Positions 28,862 to 37,836 of a stretch of DNA of 64,000 nucleotides are shown piece after piece. The DNA is from Sphingomonas sp. KRR8. GTDB lineage: Bacteria > Pseudomonadota > Alphaproteobacteria > Sphingomonadales > Sphingomonadaceae. Under the pieces are notes generated by a model, which saw only the letters and a list, made by a program, of their open reading frames with translations, was not told where the DNA came from and ran no database searches. The stretch lies in contig NZ_CP097462.1 of assembly GCF_023559245.1 (NCBI RefSeq), positions 2,042,001 through 2,106,000 on the forward strand. Reading direction: 5' to 3'. A program made the position numbers and the translations under genes. Position 1 is the first letter of the stretch, and each line of letters starts with the position of its first letter.

Positions 28862-29646
28862 GCAGCCTCCACGATGACTGGTGCCGGAAGGCGATCCATC
28901 AGTTCCTTGGCGAGCCGCACATAGGCTTCACTCCCCGAGCAGCGCAGGTCGTAGATCAGGGCCGGCAAGCCGTGGCTGGGCGCTTCCGACAGCCGCACGT
29001 TGCGCGGCACCACAGTTTCGAACACCGCCGAGCCGAGGCAGGCGCGAACGTCCTCCGCGACCTGCCGGGACAGGCTGTTGCGTCGGTCGAACATGGTGAG
29101 CGCAACGCCAAGGATGCTGAGGTCCGGATTAAAGCGAGTTCGGATGCGCTCGACCGTCTGCAACAGCTGGCTCAAGCCCTCCAAAGCGAAGAACTCGCAT
29201 TGGAGCGGCACCAGCAGTTGCCGGGCAGCGATCAACGCATTCACGGTCAGAAGGCCCAGCGACGGCGGGCAGTCCATCAGGACGATGTCCCAACGGCCGA
29301 CTGGCGCCTTGTCGAGCGCATCCGCAAGCCGGTGCGTGCGCCGCTCAAACTCCACCATCTCCACTTCAGCGCCGGAGAGATCCTGGGTAGCCGGCACAAC
29401 GTCGAGCCGAGGAACGCGGGTGGCGACGACCGATTCCTCGAGCGTGGCTTCACCCATCAGGACGTCGTAACTGGAATGGTGACGGGCGGCCTGGCTGACG
29501 CCCAGCCCCGTCGATGCATTTCCCTGCGGATCAAGATCGAGCAGCAGCACCCGCCAGCCCGTCGCCGCGAGTGCGGTCGCGAGGTTGATGGCGGTGGTGG
29601 TCTTTCCCACTCCACCCTTCTGGTTGGCGACCGCAATCCGGATCAT
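28858..29646 (-). CDS. parA: Chromosome-partitioning ATPase ParA
   Basis: ParA is a Walker-type ATPase forming the nucleoid gradient along which ParB-parS moves. The 262-residue protein shows the deviant Walker A NQKGGVGKTTTAINLATALA with both signature lysines, Walker A' LLLDLDPQGNASTGLG, and Walker B-type DIVLMDCPPSLGLLT. No N-terminal HTH is present, so this is the chromosomal (type Ib-like) form. The start at 29646 overlaps rsmG by 4 bp; an upstream in-frame extension lies in rsmG and is spurious. Order rsmG-parA-parB is the conserved one. Confidence 0.96.
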
Positions 29647-30260
29647 CCCCGCCCCTTTCGTCTTGGCGACACGCCCGAAGCAATCACGATCACCGCTTCC
29701 CCCTCGGTGATGCTCGGCTCCGTACGAAAGTGACCTTGCCACGAGGAACGAGCCGCTGCCAGTTCCATTTGTCCAGACCGGCCCTTCGGTAGTACCCAGA
29801 CGGTCTGTGGATGCGACAAATGGTGTGCAACAGCAAAGAGCCGCTCGATTGCAGCCACGGCCCGCGCGGTAATCGTGTCGAACTTTCCTGAAACCCGCTC
29901 AACCTTCGCCTGCTGAACAGTGGCATGGCGCAGGTCCAGCTCGTTGATACAGCGCTGAAGGAACTCTGCTCGTAAACGCCGGGGCTCAACCATCGTGATC
30001 GGCGCTTCACTAAGTATCGTCAGGACGAGCCCCGGCAAACCCGCGCCTGATCCTACATCGAGGTGTCGGCCAGCGGGCATGAACCGGAGCAACTGCGCAG
30101 AGTCGACGACATGCCGCATCCACACGTCTTCAGCCGTAGAAGCCGCGATCAGATTTTGCCGGTTGTTCTCGTCCAGTAACAGGTGAACGTAGTGCTCGAG
30201 ACGCTCCATTGTTTCACGTGAAACGGAGCTTCCCGCCGCTGCTGCGACCTTTTCGATCAC
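29643..30260 (-). CDS. rsmG: 16S rRNA (guanine-N7)-methyltransferase RsmG
   Basis: RsmG (GidB) methylates G527 of 16S rRNA. The 205 residues have the SAM-binding [16 protein letters not shown] motif, [19 protein letters not shown] and [19 protein letters not shown] parS-like 16-mer lies inside the gene, encoding VSRET at about residues 13-17. Overlaps mnmG at its start (30257-30260) and parA at its end, both by 4 bp, so mnmG-rsmG-parA-parB are one coupled run. Confidence 0.94.
   Translation of the reverse strand: MIEKVAAAAGSSVSRETMERLEHYVHLLLDENNRQNLIAASTAEDVWMRHVVDSAQLLRFMPAGRHLDVGSGAGLPGLVLTILSEAPITMVEPRRLRAEFLQRCINELDLRHATVQQAKVERVSGKFDTITARAVAAIERLFAVAHHLSHPQTVWVLPKGRSGQMELAAARSSWQGHFRTEPSITEGEAVIVIASGVSPRRKGRG
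30210..30225. promoter_or_regulatory. parS: parS-like centromere site inside rsmG
   Basis: TGTTTCACGTGAAACG matches the 16-bp bacterial parS consensus TGTTTCACGTGAAACA at 15 positions; only the last base differs. The core TTTCACGTGAAA is a perfect palindrome. parA and parB lie within 2 kb. Confidence 0.92.
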
Positions 30261-31936
30261 GCGGCGCGCCGAGAGATGGTGAGGTGCAGAGCAGTAAGGG
30301 CAGCCGGGCTGATGCCGGCCACGCGAGACGCCTGATCGAGATTGTCCGGCCTCGCTGCCGCTAGCCGCTCAGCCATCTCGGCGGACATTCCAGCGATGCT
30401 GCTAAAATCAAGGTCGCTGGGGATCACTGCGTCGGAAGACGCGCGGACCGCTGACCACTCTCTAGCCTGGCGCTCCACATAAGGCGCATAGAGCGCATCG
30501 GCCTTACCCTCGTCGGTCGTGGCGTATGCGGCCGTTGTCCTGAATTGTAGATGCTTATCGACTGCCTTGCGCCGCCGGTAGCTCAACGCTCCCGATGCGA
30601 GAGCATCCTCCCCCAAACGAGCGACGGCATTGTCGGCACGGAGCGCCAAGCGATGCTCGGCTCTCGCGGTCATCATTCGGTACGGCTCGCTGACGCCCTG
30701 AACGACCAGATCATCGATCAGGACACCGATGTAGCTGGTCTCTCTTCTGAAGAAGAGCGGGGCCATATCACAAGCCACAGCCGCGCTATTCAAGCCTGCG
30801 ACGAGGCCTTGTGCTCCGGCCTCCTCATACCCCGTCGTGCCGTTGATCTGCCCAGCGAGGAACAGCCCCGCAACCGCCTTGCTTTCAAGCGTGCCGCTCA
30901 GGTGACGCGGGTCAACGTGCTCATACTCGACGGCATAGCCGGGCTTTACGACCGTCACCCGTTCGAGCCCCGTGATCGAACGGACAAAACTCTCCTGCAC
31001 CTCCGCAGGCAGGGAAGTCGAAATGCCGTTCGGATAGACCAGGGTTGAATCAAGCCCCTCCGGTTCGAGAAAAATCTGGTGGCTGTCGCGATCGGCAAAG
31101 CGTCGCACCTTGTCCTCGATGGAGGGGCAATAACGCGGTCCCCGCCCCTCGATGGCTCCGGAGTATAGCGGAGAGCGATGTTCCGACGACCGGATGATCT
31201 CGTGCGTGTCCGTCGTGGTCCGCGTGATCGCGCACCGAAGCTGCGGGGGTCGGGCACCGTCATCCAGCGCGCTCATCAGCCACGGGCTTGCATCGGATGG
31301 CTGCTCTTCCAGAACACTCCAGTTGATCGTCCGTCCGTCCAGGCGCGGCGGCGTTCCGGTCTTCAGTCGACCTTGCGCTAGGCCGAGCTCCCGTATCTGA
31401 TTGCCCAGAGGAACGGAGGATGCCTCACCACTGCGACCGGCGGCTGAGGACTGTTCTCCGATGTGGATGATCGCCTTGAGGAAAGTTCCCGTGGTAATGA
31501 CGACTGCCCGGGCCTTCAGTTGGCTCCCGTCAGAAAGAGCAACGCCGGCCACCCTCCCGCTGACGACGATGAGGCGAGTGGCTTCGCCTTCGATCTGGGT
31601 CGCACCGCTCTCTTCCACCATTCGGCGGACGGCTCGTGCGTAAAACTTTCGATCAGCCTGAACCCGTGGACCGAAGACGGCTGGCCCCTTGCTGCGGTTC
31701 AACATTCGGCGGTGGATCGCAGCGTGATCGGCCGCCCGCGCCATCAAACCATCGAAGACGTCGAGTTCGCGGACAAGGTGCCCTTTACCGACGCCTCCAA
31801 TCGACGGATTGCAGCTCATCTGGCCGATGTTGTCAGCACGGAGGGTGACCAGTGCCACCCGCGCTCCACGGCGGCTCGCCGCGCATGCAGCTTCGCAGCC
31901 GGCATGACCTGCCCCGATTACGACCACATCAAACAT
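30257..31936 (-). CDS. mnmG: tRNA uridine-5-carboxymethylaminomethyl enzyme MnmG, shortened C-terminal part
   Basis: MnmG, with MnmE, installs the cmnm5 group on U34 of several tRNAs. The FAD fold [17 protein letters not shown] is at the N-terminus, the catalytic cysteine lies in [11 protein letters not shown], and the FAD-side [21 protein letters not shown] block is intact. The protein has 559 residues against about 620-630 in E. coli. The loss appears to be about 60 residues between the [10 protein letters not shown] block and YAPYVERQ, in the helical region that precedes the MnmE-binding tail. The end ([13 protein letters not shown]) is normal. It overlaps rsmG by 4 bp. Confidence 0.93.
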   Translation of the reverse strand: MFDVVVIGAGHAGCEAACAASRRGARVALVTLRADNIGQMSCNPSIGGVGKGHLVRELDVFDGLMARAADHAAIHRRMLNRSKGPAVFGPRVQADRKFYARAVRRMVEESGATQIEGEATRLIVVSGRVAGVALSDGSQLKARAVVITTGTFLKAIIHIGEQSSAAGRSGEASSVPLGNQIRELGLAQGRLKTGTPPRLDGRTINWSVLEEQPSDASPWLMSALDDGARPPQLRCAITRTTTDTHEIIRSSEHRSPLYSGAIEGRGPRYCPSIEDKVRRFADRDSHQIFLEPEGLDSTLVYPNGISTSLPAEVQESFVRSITGLERVTVVKPGYAVEYEHVDPRHLSGTLESKAVAGLFLAGQINGTTGYEEAGAQGLVAGLNSAAVACDMAPLFFRRETSYIGVLIDDLVVQGVSEPYRMMTARAEHRLALRADNAVARLGEDALASGALSYRRRKAVDKHLQFRTTAAYATTDEGKADALYAPYVERQAREWSAVRASSDAVIPSDLDFSSIAGMSAEMAERLAAARPDNLDQASRVAGISPAALTALHLTISRRAA

Positions 31937-31957
31937 GCGGGCGCCTTAGCCGACCAA

Positions 31958-31973
31958 TGTTCCACGTGAAACA
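31958..31973. promoter_or_regulatory. parS: parS-like centromere site between mnmG and mnmE
   Basis: TGTTCCACGTGAAACA differs from the TGTTTCACGTGAAACA consensus at one position. It fills a third of the 45-bp gap between mnmE and mnmG, so it is not constrained by coding. Together with the site at 30210 it gives two ParB targets 1.7 kb apart. Confidence 0.92.
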
Positions 31974-31981
31974 CGGCTCCG

Positions 31982-33259
31982 CTATTTACCCAAGCAATAG
32001 CGTGAGAACAGTGCGTCGAGCATCTCTTCGGTGCCACTGCGACCAGTGATCTTGTCGAGCAAGGAGCGAGCTTGGCGAAGCTGCTCCGCCAGGATGACGA
32101 GGTCCGTTGAAACCCCCTCCAATGCGCCTGCCGCTTGTTCCAACAGGTCTGCGTGCCGCTGATTAAGCGCCAGCTGGTCCTCCGGCGGCACCACGGTCTC
32201 GACAAAACGGCGGATCGCATGGAGCAAGGATGTCAGCCCCTCCCCAGTCACGACGGATACAGCTATCCGGTCTGGCGGGGGACCCGGCCTTACGTCCGCT
32301 TGCGCATGAATGGGGATGACCCGCGGATGCGTGGGCCTGCTCTCCTCATTTCCCAGCCAGAGCACAACATCCGCGAAGTCGACTTGCACCAGCGCACGCT
32401 CGACCCCAATCCGCTCGACGTGCTGATCGGTCGGCCTGATCCCAGCGGTGTCGACCAGAACGATCGGCAGGCCACCAATCGCAAGCGGTACTTCGATTAC
32501 GTCACGTGTGGTACCCGCCTCATCGGCAACGATCGCGCGCTCTTCCCCCGCGAGGGCGTTGAGGAGGCTGGACTTTCCGCTGTTCGGCGGACCAGCCAGA
32601 ACCACCCTAGCGCCCCGGCGGAGGACATCCGAGCGGGGGCGCGCAAGCCACCCCTTCCACTCGTCTGCGAGCTCACGGGCGGCGGTCACCAGCGCACCCG
32701 TGTCCAATGCTGTCTCATCCTCATCACCAACATAGTCGATCGCCGCCTCGGCCTGGGCAGATAGCCCGACAACCCGTTCGCGCCATCCTGCGATCAGCCG
32801 CCGCAGGCCGCCGCCAGCAACCCCCATCGCCGCCCGGCGCTTCGCCTCGGTCTCCGCTTCGAGCAGATCAGCAAGTCCTTCGGCTTCGGTGAGGTCGATC
32901 CGACCAGCGGAAAGAGCGCGACGCGTGAATTCACCCGGCTCCGCCAAACGGCAGTGGGGGAAAGTGGACAAGGCAGCGAGCACCGCCGCCACAACCGCAC
33001 GCCCGCCGTGGCAGTGCAGCTCCACCAGGTCCTCGCCGGTCGCACTGGCAGGGCTGTCGAAACGCAGAACCAACGCTTCATCCAGCAGAAGCCCATCGCT
33101 CCCCTTTAACTTTCGCACAGCGGCTCGACGGGGCGGTGGCAATGGGCCAGCCAGCCGCTCCGCTGCATCATGCGCGCGAGCTCCGCTAATCCGAATGACC
33201 GCAATCGCGGCAGGCGGACTGCCGCTCGAGTTCGCGAAGATGGTGTCCCCGTCAGCCAA
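31982..33259 (-). CDS. mnmE: tRNA modification GTPase MnmE with an atypical G4 motif
   Basis: MnmE is the GTPase partner of MnmG in tRNA U34 modification. The 425 residues contain the N-terminal THF-binding domain, a helical domain, and an inserted G domain with G1 AGPPNSGKSSLLNAL, G2-region AGTTRDVIEVP and G3 VDTAGIR. The C-terminal FSRYCLGK has the essential CxGK. Where the guanine-specificity motif NKxD should stand, the sequence reads VIPIHAQADVRPG, so Asn and Lys appear replaced by Ala and Gln while Asp stays. The usual K-loop Asn (PPNSGKS) is present. The start overlaps the TerC gene by 8 bp. Confidence 0.92.
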   Translation of the reverse strand: MADGDTIFANSSGSPPAAIAVIRISGARAHDAAERLAGPLPPPRRAAVRKLKGSDGLLLDEALVLRFDSPASATGEDLVELHCHGGRAVVAAVLAALSTFPHCRLAEPGEFTRRALSAGRIDLTEAEGLADLLEAETEAKRRAAMGVAGGGLRRLIAGWRERVVGLSAQAEAAIDYVGDEDETALDTGALVTAARELADEWKGWLARPRSDVLRRGARVVLAGPPNSGKSSLLNALAGEERAIVADEAGTTRDVIEVPLAIGGLPIVLVDTAGIRPTDQHVERIGVERALVQVDFADVVLWLGNEESRPTHPRVIPIHAQADVRPGPPPDRIAVSVVTGEGLTSLLHAIRRFVETVVPPEDQLALNQRHADLLEQAAGALEGVSTDLVILAEQLRQARSLLDKITGRSGTEEMLDALFSRYCLGK

Positions 33260-33968
33260 TGAAGGGGAGCAACACGGGACGCACGTCGTGGAAACCTTCC
33301 CAGATCATCTTGCCCGCCACCCACAGGATGACGACCAGACCGCCGTACGCGATCCATCGGTAGCGTTCGATGTACCGGGCGATGAGGTTAGCGGCGAGCC
33401 CCATCAGTGCAACGGAGAGCAGAAGGCCGACGATCAGGATGCCCGGGTGCTCGCGGGCGGCCCCAGCGACCGCCAGCACATTATCCAGGCTCATGCTGAC
33501 GTCCGCGACGGCGACTGCCCAAGCGGCGGCGGCGAAGCTCTTCGCGGGTTTCAGCCCGCTGTGCTCGTCTCCCACGATCTCAACCGATCCGGTACTCTCA
33601 CCGGCGTGGCGTAGCTCTCGCCACATCTTCCATGCCACCCACAACAGCAACAATCCGCCGGCCAGGATCAGGCCGACGATCTGCAGGAGCTGGCTGACCA
33701 ACAGGGCAAAGGCGACCCGCAGCACAAGCGCTGCCATCACACCAATGAGAATGACCTTGCGACGCTGCTCCGCAGGCAGGCCCGCCGCCAGCGCGCCCAC
33801 GACGATCGCATTGTCGCCGGCCAGCACCAGATCGATCATCAGCACCTGCAGGAACGCTGCAAGGGCGCCGGGCTGACCGATGTTCGCGAAATCCGCCGTG
33901 ATGGCCTGCCAGACGCCGGACGGCATCGCCAAGCCGACAACAGTCGCGGACACGAAGCTCAGCATCAT
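33252..33968 (-). CDS. TerC/YjbE-family integral membrane protein, copy B
   Basis: A 238-residue membrane protein with seven or so predicted helices. The family signature is VLMIDLVLAGDNAIVVGALAAGLP, with the paired acidic residues in MIDLVLAGDN, and again VADVSMSLDNVLAVAGAA. TerC proteins are linked to tellurite resistance, manganese export and metalation of secreted enzymes; the acidic D/N pairs probably bind metal. It is a tandem relative of the gene immediately upstream (33999-34652), with the same two motifs and GLLLLWVAWKMWREL against GLLLLWVAFNMWREL. It overlaps mnmE by 8 bp. Confidence 0.87.
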   Translation of the reverse strand: MMLSFVSATVVGLAMPSGVWQAITADFANIGQPGALAAFLQVLMIDLVLAGDNAIVVGALAAGLPAEQRRKVILIGVMAALVLRVAFALLVSQLLQIVGLILAGGLLLLWVAWKMWRELRHAGESTGSVEIVGDEHSGLKPAKSFAAAAWAVAVADVSMSLDNVLAVAGAAREHPGILIVGLLLSVALMGLAANLIARYIERYRWIAYGGLVVILWVAGKMIWEGFHDVRPVLLPFIG

Positions 33969-33998
33969 CGCCGTTTCATTCCTGACAAAGTCGCTTTC

Positions 33999-34652
33999 CT
34001 ACCATCCGAACATCGTCCTCAGTCCCAGGACATGGTCTCCGCCGAGCCACCCCTCCACGATCATCTTCGCGGCGACATAGAGGATGACGCCCAGACCAAT
34101 GTAGTTGATCCAGTGGTAGCGCTCGATCAGCCGCGCCACATAGTTGGCGGCAAGCCCCATGAACAGCACCGAGAAGCTCAGGCCTACGAAGAGAAGCGCT
34201 GGGTTGGAGCGGGCGATGGAGGCGACCAGCAGGACATTGTCGACGCTCATGCTAAGGTCGGCGATGGTGATCTGGATGGCCGCGCGAAGCAGCGACTTCG
34301 ATGCGGGAGGACCTTCGATCTCCGGCGTGTCGGGATCATCGCAAACCTCGACCGGGACCGGGCGAAGCTCACGCCACATGTTGAACGCGACCCATAACAG
34401 CAGCAGCCCGCCGGCAAACACCAGGCCGGTGATCTTGAGCAATTGAGTCGCGATCAGGGCGAAGGTGATCAGGAACACCAGCGCCAGGCTGACTCCGAAC
34501 AGGAGGACCTTGCGTCGGTCTTTTGGCGGCAAGCCAGCGGCAAGGCTGCCCATGATGACGACGTTGTCGCCAGCAAGCGTCAGGTCCCCGACGATGATCT
34601 GGCCTAGTCCGGCAAGACCGGCCGGGGTAAAGATCGACGCGAAGCTGAACAT
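33999..34652 (-). CDS. TerC/YjbE-family integral membrane protein, copy A
   Basis: A 217-residue membrane protein that parallels its downstream neighbour: IIVGDLTLAGDNVVIMGSLAAGLP and IADLSMSVDNVLLVASIAR carry the same acid-Asn pairs, and the domain order is identical. The cytoplasmic loop differs (PVEVCDDPDTPEIEGPP). The two genes are 30 bp apart and clearly arose by tandem duplication, but the sequences have drifted widely, so it is an old event. Metal transport is the family inference; I looked for a yybP-ykoY manganese riboswitch in the 108-bp leader and did not recognise one. Confidence 0.87.
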   Translation of the reverse strand: MFSFASIFTPAGLAGLGQIIVGDLTLAGDNVVIMGSLAAGLPPKDRRKVLLFGVSLALVFLITFALIATQLLKITGLVFAGGLLLLWVAFNMWRELRPVPVEVCDDPDTPEIEGPPASKSLLRAAIQITIADLSMSVDNVLLVASIARSNPALLFVGLSFSVLFMGLAANYVARLIERYHWINYIGLGVILYVAAKMIVEGWLGGDHVLGLRTMFGW

Positions 34653-34738
34653 GACAGGGCTTTAATCATTCCGCGCTGCCGCGGTCCAGTGACCGAGAAT
34701 GCGCGGAACGAGGCGCGACCCCCGGACACGTGTGAAGC

Positions 34739-34753
34739 GCGCCCGGCGGGCGG
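34739..34753 (-). terminator. GC-rich hairpin after rho
   Basis: CGCCCG-G-CGGGCG (34740-34752), embedded in a longer GC-rich run, begins 8 bp after the rho stop on the minus strand. No T run follows, so it may only stall polymerase or protect the 3' end. Confidence 0.3.
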
Positions 34754-34760
34754 GCTCAGC

Positions 34761-36017
34761 CTACTGGTTCATGCTGGCGAAGAAGTCCTCGTTCGACTTG
34801 GCGTCCTTCATCTTGTCGAGCAGAAACTGCATCGCGTCGATGGTGCCCATCTGCATCAGGATCCTGCGCAGCACCCACATCTTGGTGAGGATGTTCTGCT
34901 CGACCAGCAGCTCCTCCTTGCGGGTGCCACTCTTGCCGACGTCCAGCGACGGGAAGATGCGCTTGTCGCTGACCTTGCGGTCGAGCACGATTTCGCTGTT
35001 ACCCGTACCCTTGAACTCTTCGAAGATGACCTCGTCCATCTTGGAGCCGGTGTCGATCAGCGCGGTCGCGATGATCGAAAGCGAGCCGCCTTCCTCGATG
35101 TTGCGGGCCGCACCGAAGAAGCGCTTTGGCCGCTGCAGCGCATTGGCGTCGACACCGCCGGTCAGCACCTTGCCCGAGCTCGGCACCACGGTGTTGTAGG
35201 CGCGGCCAAGGCGGGTGATGGAGTCGAGCAGGATCACGACATCCTTCTTGTGCTCGACCAGGCGCTTGGCCTTTTCGATCACCATTTCAGCGACTTGCAC
35301 GTGGCGTTGGGCCGGCTCGTCGAAGGTCGAGGAGATCACCTCACCCTTCACCGAGCGCTGCATGTCGGTAACTTCCTCGGGCCGCTCGTCGATCAGCAGC
35401 ACGATGAGGAAGACCTCGGGATTATTGTCGGTGATCGCCCGCGCGATATTCTGCAGCAGCACGGTCTTGCCGGTGCGCGGCGGCGCGACGATCAGCGCGC
35501 GCTGGCCCTTGCCGAGCGGGGCGACGATGTCGATCACCCGAGCGCTCTTGTCCTTGATCGTCGGATCAAGCGTGTCGAGCTTGAGCTTCTCGTTCGGGTA
35601 GAGCGGCGTGAGGTTATCGAAGTTGACGCGGTGACGAACCTGGTCGGGATCGTCGAAGTTGATCTGGGTGACGCGGGTCAGGGCGAAATAACGCTCGCCG
35701 TCCTTGGGCGCGCGGATTTCGCCTTCCACCGTGTCACCGGTGCGGAGGCCGAACCGGCGCACGACCTGGGGAGTGACGTAGATGTCGTCGGGTCCAGCCA
35801 GATAGTTGGCCTCGGGACTGCGAAGGAAGCCGAAACCGTCGTTCAGCACCTCGATGGTGCCGGTCCCCATGATCTCGGCGCCGCTGTCGGCCCGGACCTT
35901 GAGGATGGAGAACATCAGGTCCTGTTTGCGCAAGGTGCTGGCGCCCTCGACTCCCATCTCCTCGGCCATCGCGACCAGTTCGGCGGGAGTTTTTTTCTTC
36001 AATTCTTTCAAGTGCAT
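34761..36017 (-). CDS. rho: Transcription termination factor Rho
   Basis: Rho is the hexameric RNA helicase that ends transcription of untranslated RNA. The 418 residues have an N-terminal helical and OSB RNA-binding domain ([20 protein letters not shown], then [21 protein letters not shown] split over two blocks), Walker [14 protein letters not shown], the catalytic [14 protein letters not shown], the Q-loop [13 protein letters not shown] and the R-loop region. Length is standard. The gene lies in the hemE-hemJ-rho order typical of alphaproteobacteria. Confidence 0.97.
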   Translation of the reverse strand: MHLKELKKKTPAELVAMAEEMGVEGASTLRKQDLMFSILKVRADSGAEIMGTGTIEVLNDGFGFLRSPEANYLAGPDDIYVTPQVVRRFGLRTGDTVEGEIRAPKDGERYFALTRVTQINFDDPDQVRHRVNFDNLTPLYPNEKLKLDTLDPTIKDKSARVIDIVAPLGKGQRALIVAPPRTGKTVLLQNIARAITDNNPEVFLIVLLIDERPEEVTDMQRSVKGEVISSTFDEPAQRHVQVAEMVIEKAKRLVEHKKDVVILLDSITRLGRAYNTVVPSSGKVLTGGVDANALQRPKRFFGAARNIEEGGSLSIIATALIDTGSKMDEVIFEEFKGTGNSEIVLDRKVSDKRIFPSLDVGKSGTRKEELLVEQNILTKMWVLRRILMQMGTIDAMQFLLDKMKDAKSNEDFFASMNQ

Positions 36018-36065
36018 GTAGCTATGCCTGGGATGTGGGGATGGTCAGCCAGGTGGATGATAAAG

Positions 36066-36079
36066 CCGCTGAAAAGCGG
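36066..36079 (-). promoter_or_regulatory. Small hairpin in the rho leader
   Basis: CCGCT-GAAA-AGCGG (read on plus) forms a 5-bp stem with a tetraloop, 49 bp before the rho start on the minus strand. Many bacteria autoregulate rho through its leader; this could take part, but nothing specific is shown. Confidence 0.25.
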
Positions 36080-36160
36080 TCACACCGGCTGAGGAGGAGG
36101 AATACGGACCGGTGCGCCCGTATGCGGTCCAGAGGTATGGTGCCGTTGCAGCCAAGTCAA

Positions 36161-36179
36161 CCGGAGCATTGTGCTCCGG
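36161..36179 (-). terminator. Hairpin between hemJ and rho
   Basis: CCGGAGCA-TTG-TGCTCCGG is a perfect 8-bp stem with a 3-base loop, 6 bp after the hemJ stop on the minus strand. It is followed by TTGACTT rather than a T run, so it is either a weak terminator or an attenuator between hemJ and rho. Confidence 0.5.
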
Positions 36180-36185
36180 CGGCAA

Positions 36186-36647
36186 CTAGAACGGCTTCAC
36201 GATCACCAGCACGACGATCACCGCGGTGGCGATGCCCGGAATCTCGTTCATGATCCGCAAGGTACGGTTCTCGAGCGGCCTTGCACCGTTCGCCAGCTTG
36301 CGTCCGTAAGCACCCATCCAGCCCTGATAACCGGTCAGAGCGACCACCAGCGCCAGTTTGACGCTGAACCACCCCTCGCCCCAGGCGCCGAGGTGAAAGG
36401 CAAGCATCAGCCCCAAAATCCAGACGATCACCATCGCGGGCGTGAGAATAATCGACCGAACCCGCTCCTCGCGCTCAATCCAGGCTCGATCTTCAGCGGT
36501 GCCGGGTGGAGTGGCGTGATGGTAGACGTAGAAACGCGGCAGCAAAAAAAGCCCCGAGATCCAGAAGATCACGAAGGTCAGGTGCGCGGCCTTCACCCAC
36601 GGGTAGGCGTTGCCAAGCCAGCCGACATAAGCGTCCAGGAACGTCAT
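36186..36647 (-). CDS. hemJ: Protoporphyrinogen IX oxidase HemJ
   Basis: HemJ oxidises protoporphyrinogen IX to protoporphyrin IX in organisms without HemY or HemG. The 153-residue membrane protein has four helices; the first carries VKAAHLTFVIFWISGLFLLPRFYVYHH with the conserved histidines, and later GEGWFSVKLALVVALTGYQGWMGAY and LRIMNEIPGIATAVIVVLVIVKPF, the standard HemJ end. hemE, an earlier heme enzyme, ends 4 bp upstream, so the pair forms a heme-synthesis unit. Confidence 0.92.
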   Translation of the reverse strand: MTFLDAYVGWLGNAYPWVKAAHLTFVIFWISGLFLLPRFYVYHHATPPGTAEDRAWIEREERVRSIILTPAMVIVWILGLMLAFHLGAWGEGWFSVKLALVVALTGYQGWMGAYGRKLANGARPLENRTLRIMNEIPGIATAVIVVLVIVKPF

Positions 36648-36651
36648 CGCC

Positions 36652-37710
36652 TCAGATCACCCCTCCAGAGGACTTCCCTAGCAGGCTCATCAGCTGTTCA
36701 ACATGGGCGATCGGAGTGGTCTGCTGAATCCCATGTCCGAGATTGAACACGTGCGGCCTGCTGGCAAGGGCCTCGCGGATTCGCGTGACCGCTTCCTTCA
36801 GTCCGCGGCCTCCGGCAATGAGCGCCAGCGGATCGAGATTGCCCTGCACCGGCAGGCCTTCGGGAAGGACCGAGTGGGCCCAGGCCGGGTCCACCGTCTC
36901 GTCGAGGCCGAGCGCATCAACGCCGGTTTCCCGCGCATAAGCCGCCAGCTTGCCGCCGGCGCCCTTGGGAAAGCCGATGATCGCGAGGTCGGGCCGAGCG
37001 GCACGCAGCCGCTCTACCAGTCGCGCGGTGGGTGCGATCACCCAGCGCTCGAACTCAGCCGGCGCGAGGCTTCCCGACCAGCTGTCGAAGATCTGCACCG
37101 CATCCACGCCGGCGTCCGCCTGGCCGATCAGGTAGGTGAGGGTCAACTCCTCGATCCGTTCGATGATTGCGCCGAACAGCGCAGGGTCGCTGTAGGCGAG
37201 GCTACGCGCCTCCGCCTGCTCCCGGCTACCCTCACCCGCCACCATGTAGGTAGCGACCGTCCACGGGGCTCCAGCGAAGCCCAGGAAGGTTGTTTGGGGC
37301 GGCAGTGCGGCCTTCACTCGGGCCACCGTCTCATAAATGGGATCGAGGCGCTCCAGACGCAATTTCAGGCCGGCCAGGTCGGCACCCTTGAGCGGAGGTG
37401 CCAGCCGCGGCCCTTCGCCAGCGGTGAAGCTGAGCTGCTGGCCCAGCGCAAAGGGCACGATCAGGATGTCGGAAAAGAGGATCGCCGCGTCGAGCGCGAA
37501 ACGCCGCAGCGGCTGGAGCGTGATCTCCGCCGCTGACTCAGGATCATAGACGAGGTCGAGGAATCCGCCCTTCTCGGCCCTCAGCGCGCGATATTCCGGC
37601 AGGTAGCGACCAGCCTGCCGCATCATCCACGCGGGCGGAGGGTCGCGCCGCTCACCGCGCAGCACCGCGAGCAGCGGTTTGTCGGTCGATCCCGCCGGTC
37701 GGAAAGCCAC
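36652..37710 (-). CDS. hemE: Uroporphyrinogen decarboxylase
   Basis: HemE turns uroporphyrinogen III into coproporphyrinogen III in the cytosol. Signature blocks are PPAWMMRQAGRYLPEYR (substrate-binding Arg), DAAILFSDILIVPFALGQ (catalytic Asp), GFAGAPWTVATYMVAGEG, DSWSGSLAP and NLGHGIQQTTP. The protein is 352 residues with a GTG start at 37710, preceded by AGAGGAAT. The gene borders the candidate origin on its left side, as it does in Caulobacter. Confidence 0.95.
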   Translation of the reverse strand: MAFRPAGSTDKPLLAVLRGERRDPPPAWMMRQAGRYLPEYRALRAEKGGFLDLVYDPESAAEITLQPLRRFALDAAILFSDILIVPFALGQQLSFTAGEGPRLAPPLKGADLAGLKLRLERLDPIYETVARVKAALPPQTTFLGFAGAPWTVATYMVAGEGSREQAEARSLAYSDPALFGAIIERIEELTLTYLIGQADAGVDAVQIFDSWSGSLAPAEFERWVIAPTARLVERLRAARPDLAIIGFPKGAGGKLAAYARETGVDALGLDETVDPAWAHSVLPEGLPVQGNLDPLALIAGGRGLKEAVTRIREALASRPHVFNLGHGIQQTTPIAHVEQLMSLLGKSSGGVI

Positions 37711-37723
37711 GCCCTTATTCCTC

Positions 37724-37739
37724 TCTTAGAATCTTAGAA
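37724..37739. repeat. Tandem TCTTAGAA repeat at the left edge of the candidate origin
   Basis: Two perfect head-to-tail copies of TCTTAGAA, 14 bp upstream of the hemE GTG. It is the most AT-rich stretch in the gap and could be an unwinding or protein-binding element; the first junction also creates a GAATC methylation site. Confidence 0.6.
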
Positions 37740-37836
37740 GGTTGTTGAATGAAGTTGGCCGCTTGGTCGCGGGGAATAGGTGCGCCTCCCGATTTTGCCA
37801 ACAGCGGTCGGGCGCCCGATGGCCAGCATTACCCGC

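Noticed and set aside
34653..34760. Possible yybP-ykoY manganese riboswitch before the TerC genes
   Set aside because: The conserved sequence blocks of that riboswitch are not recognisable; only GC-rich hairpins are seen.
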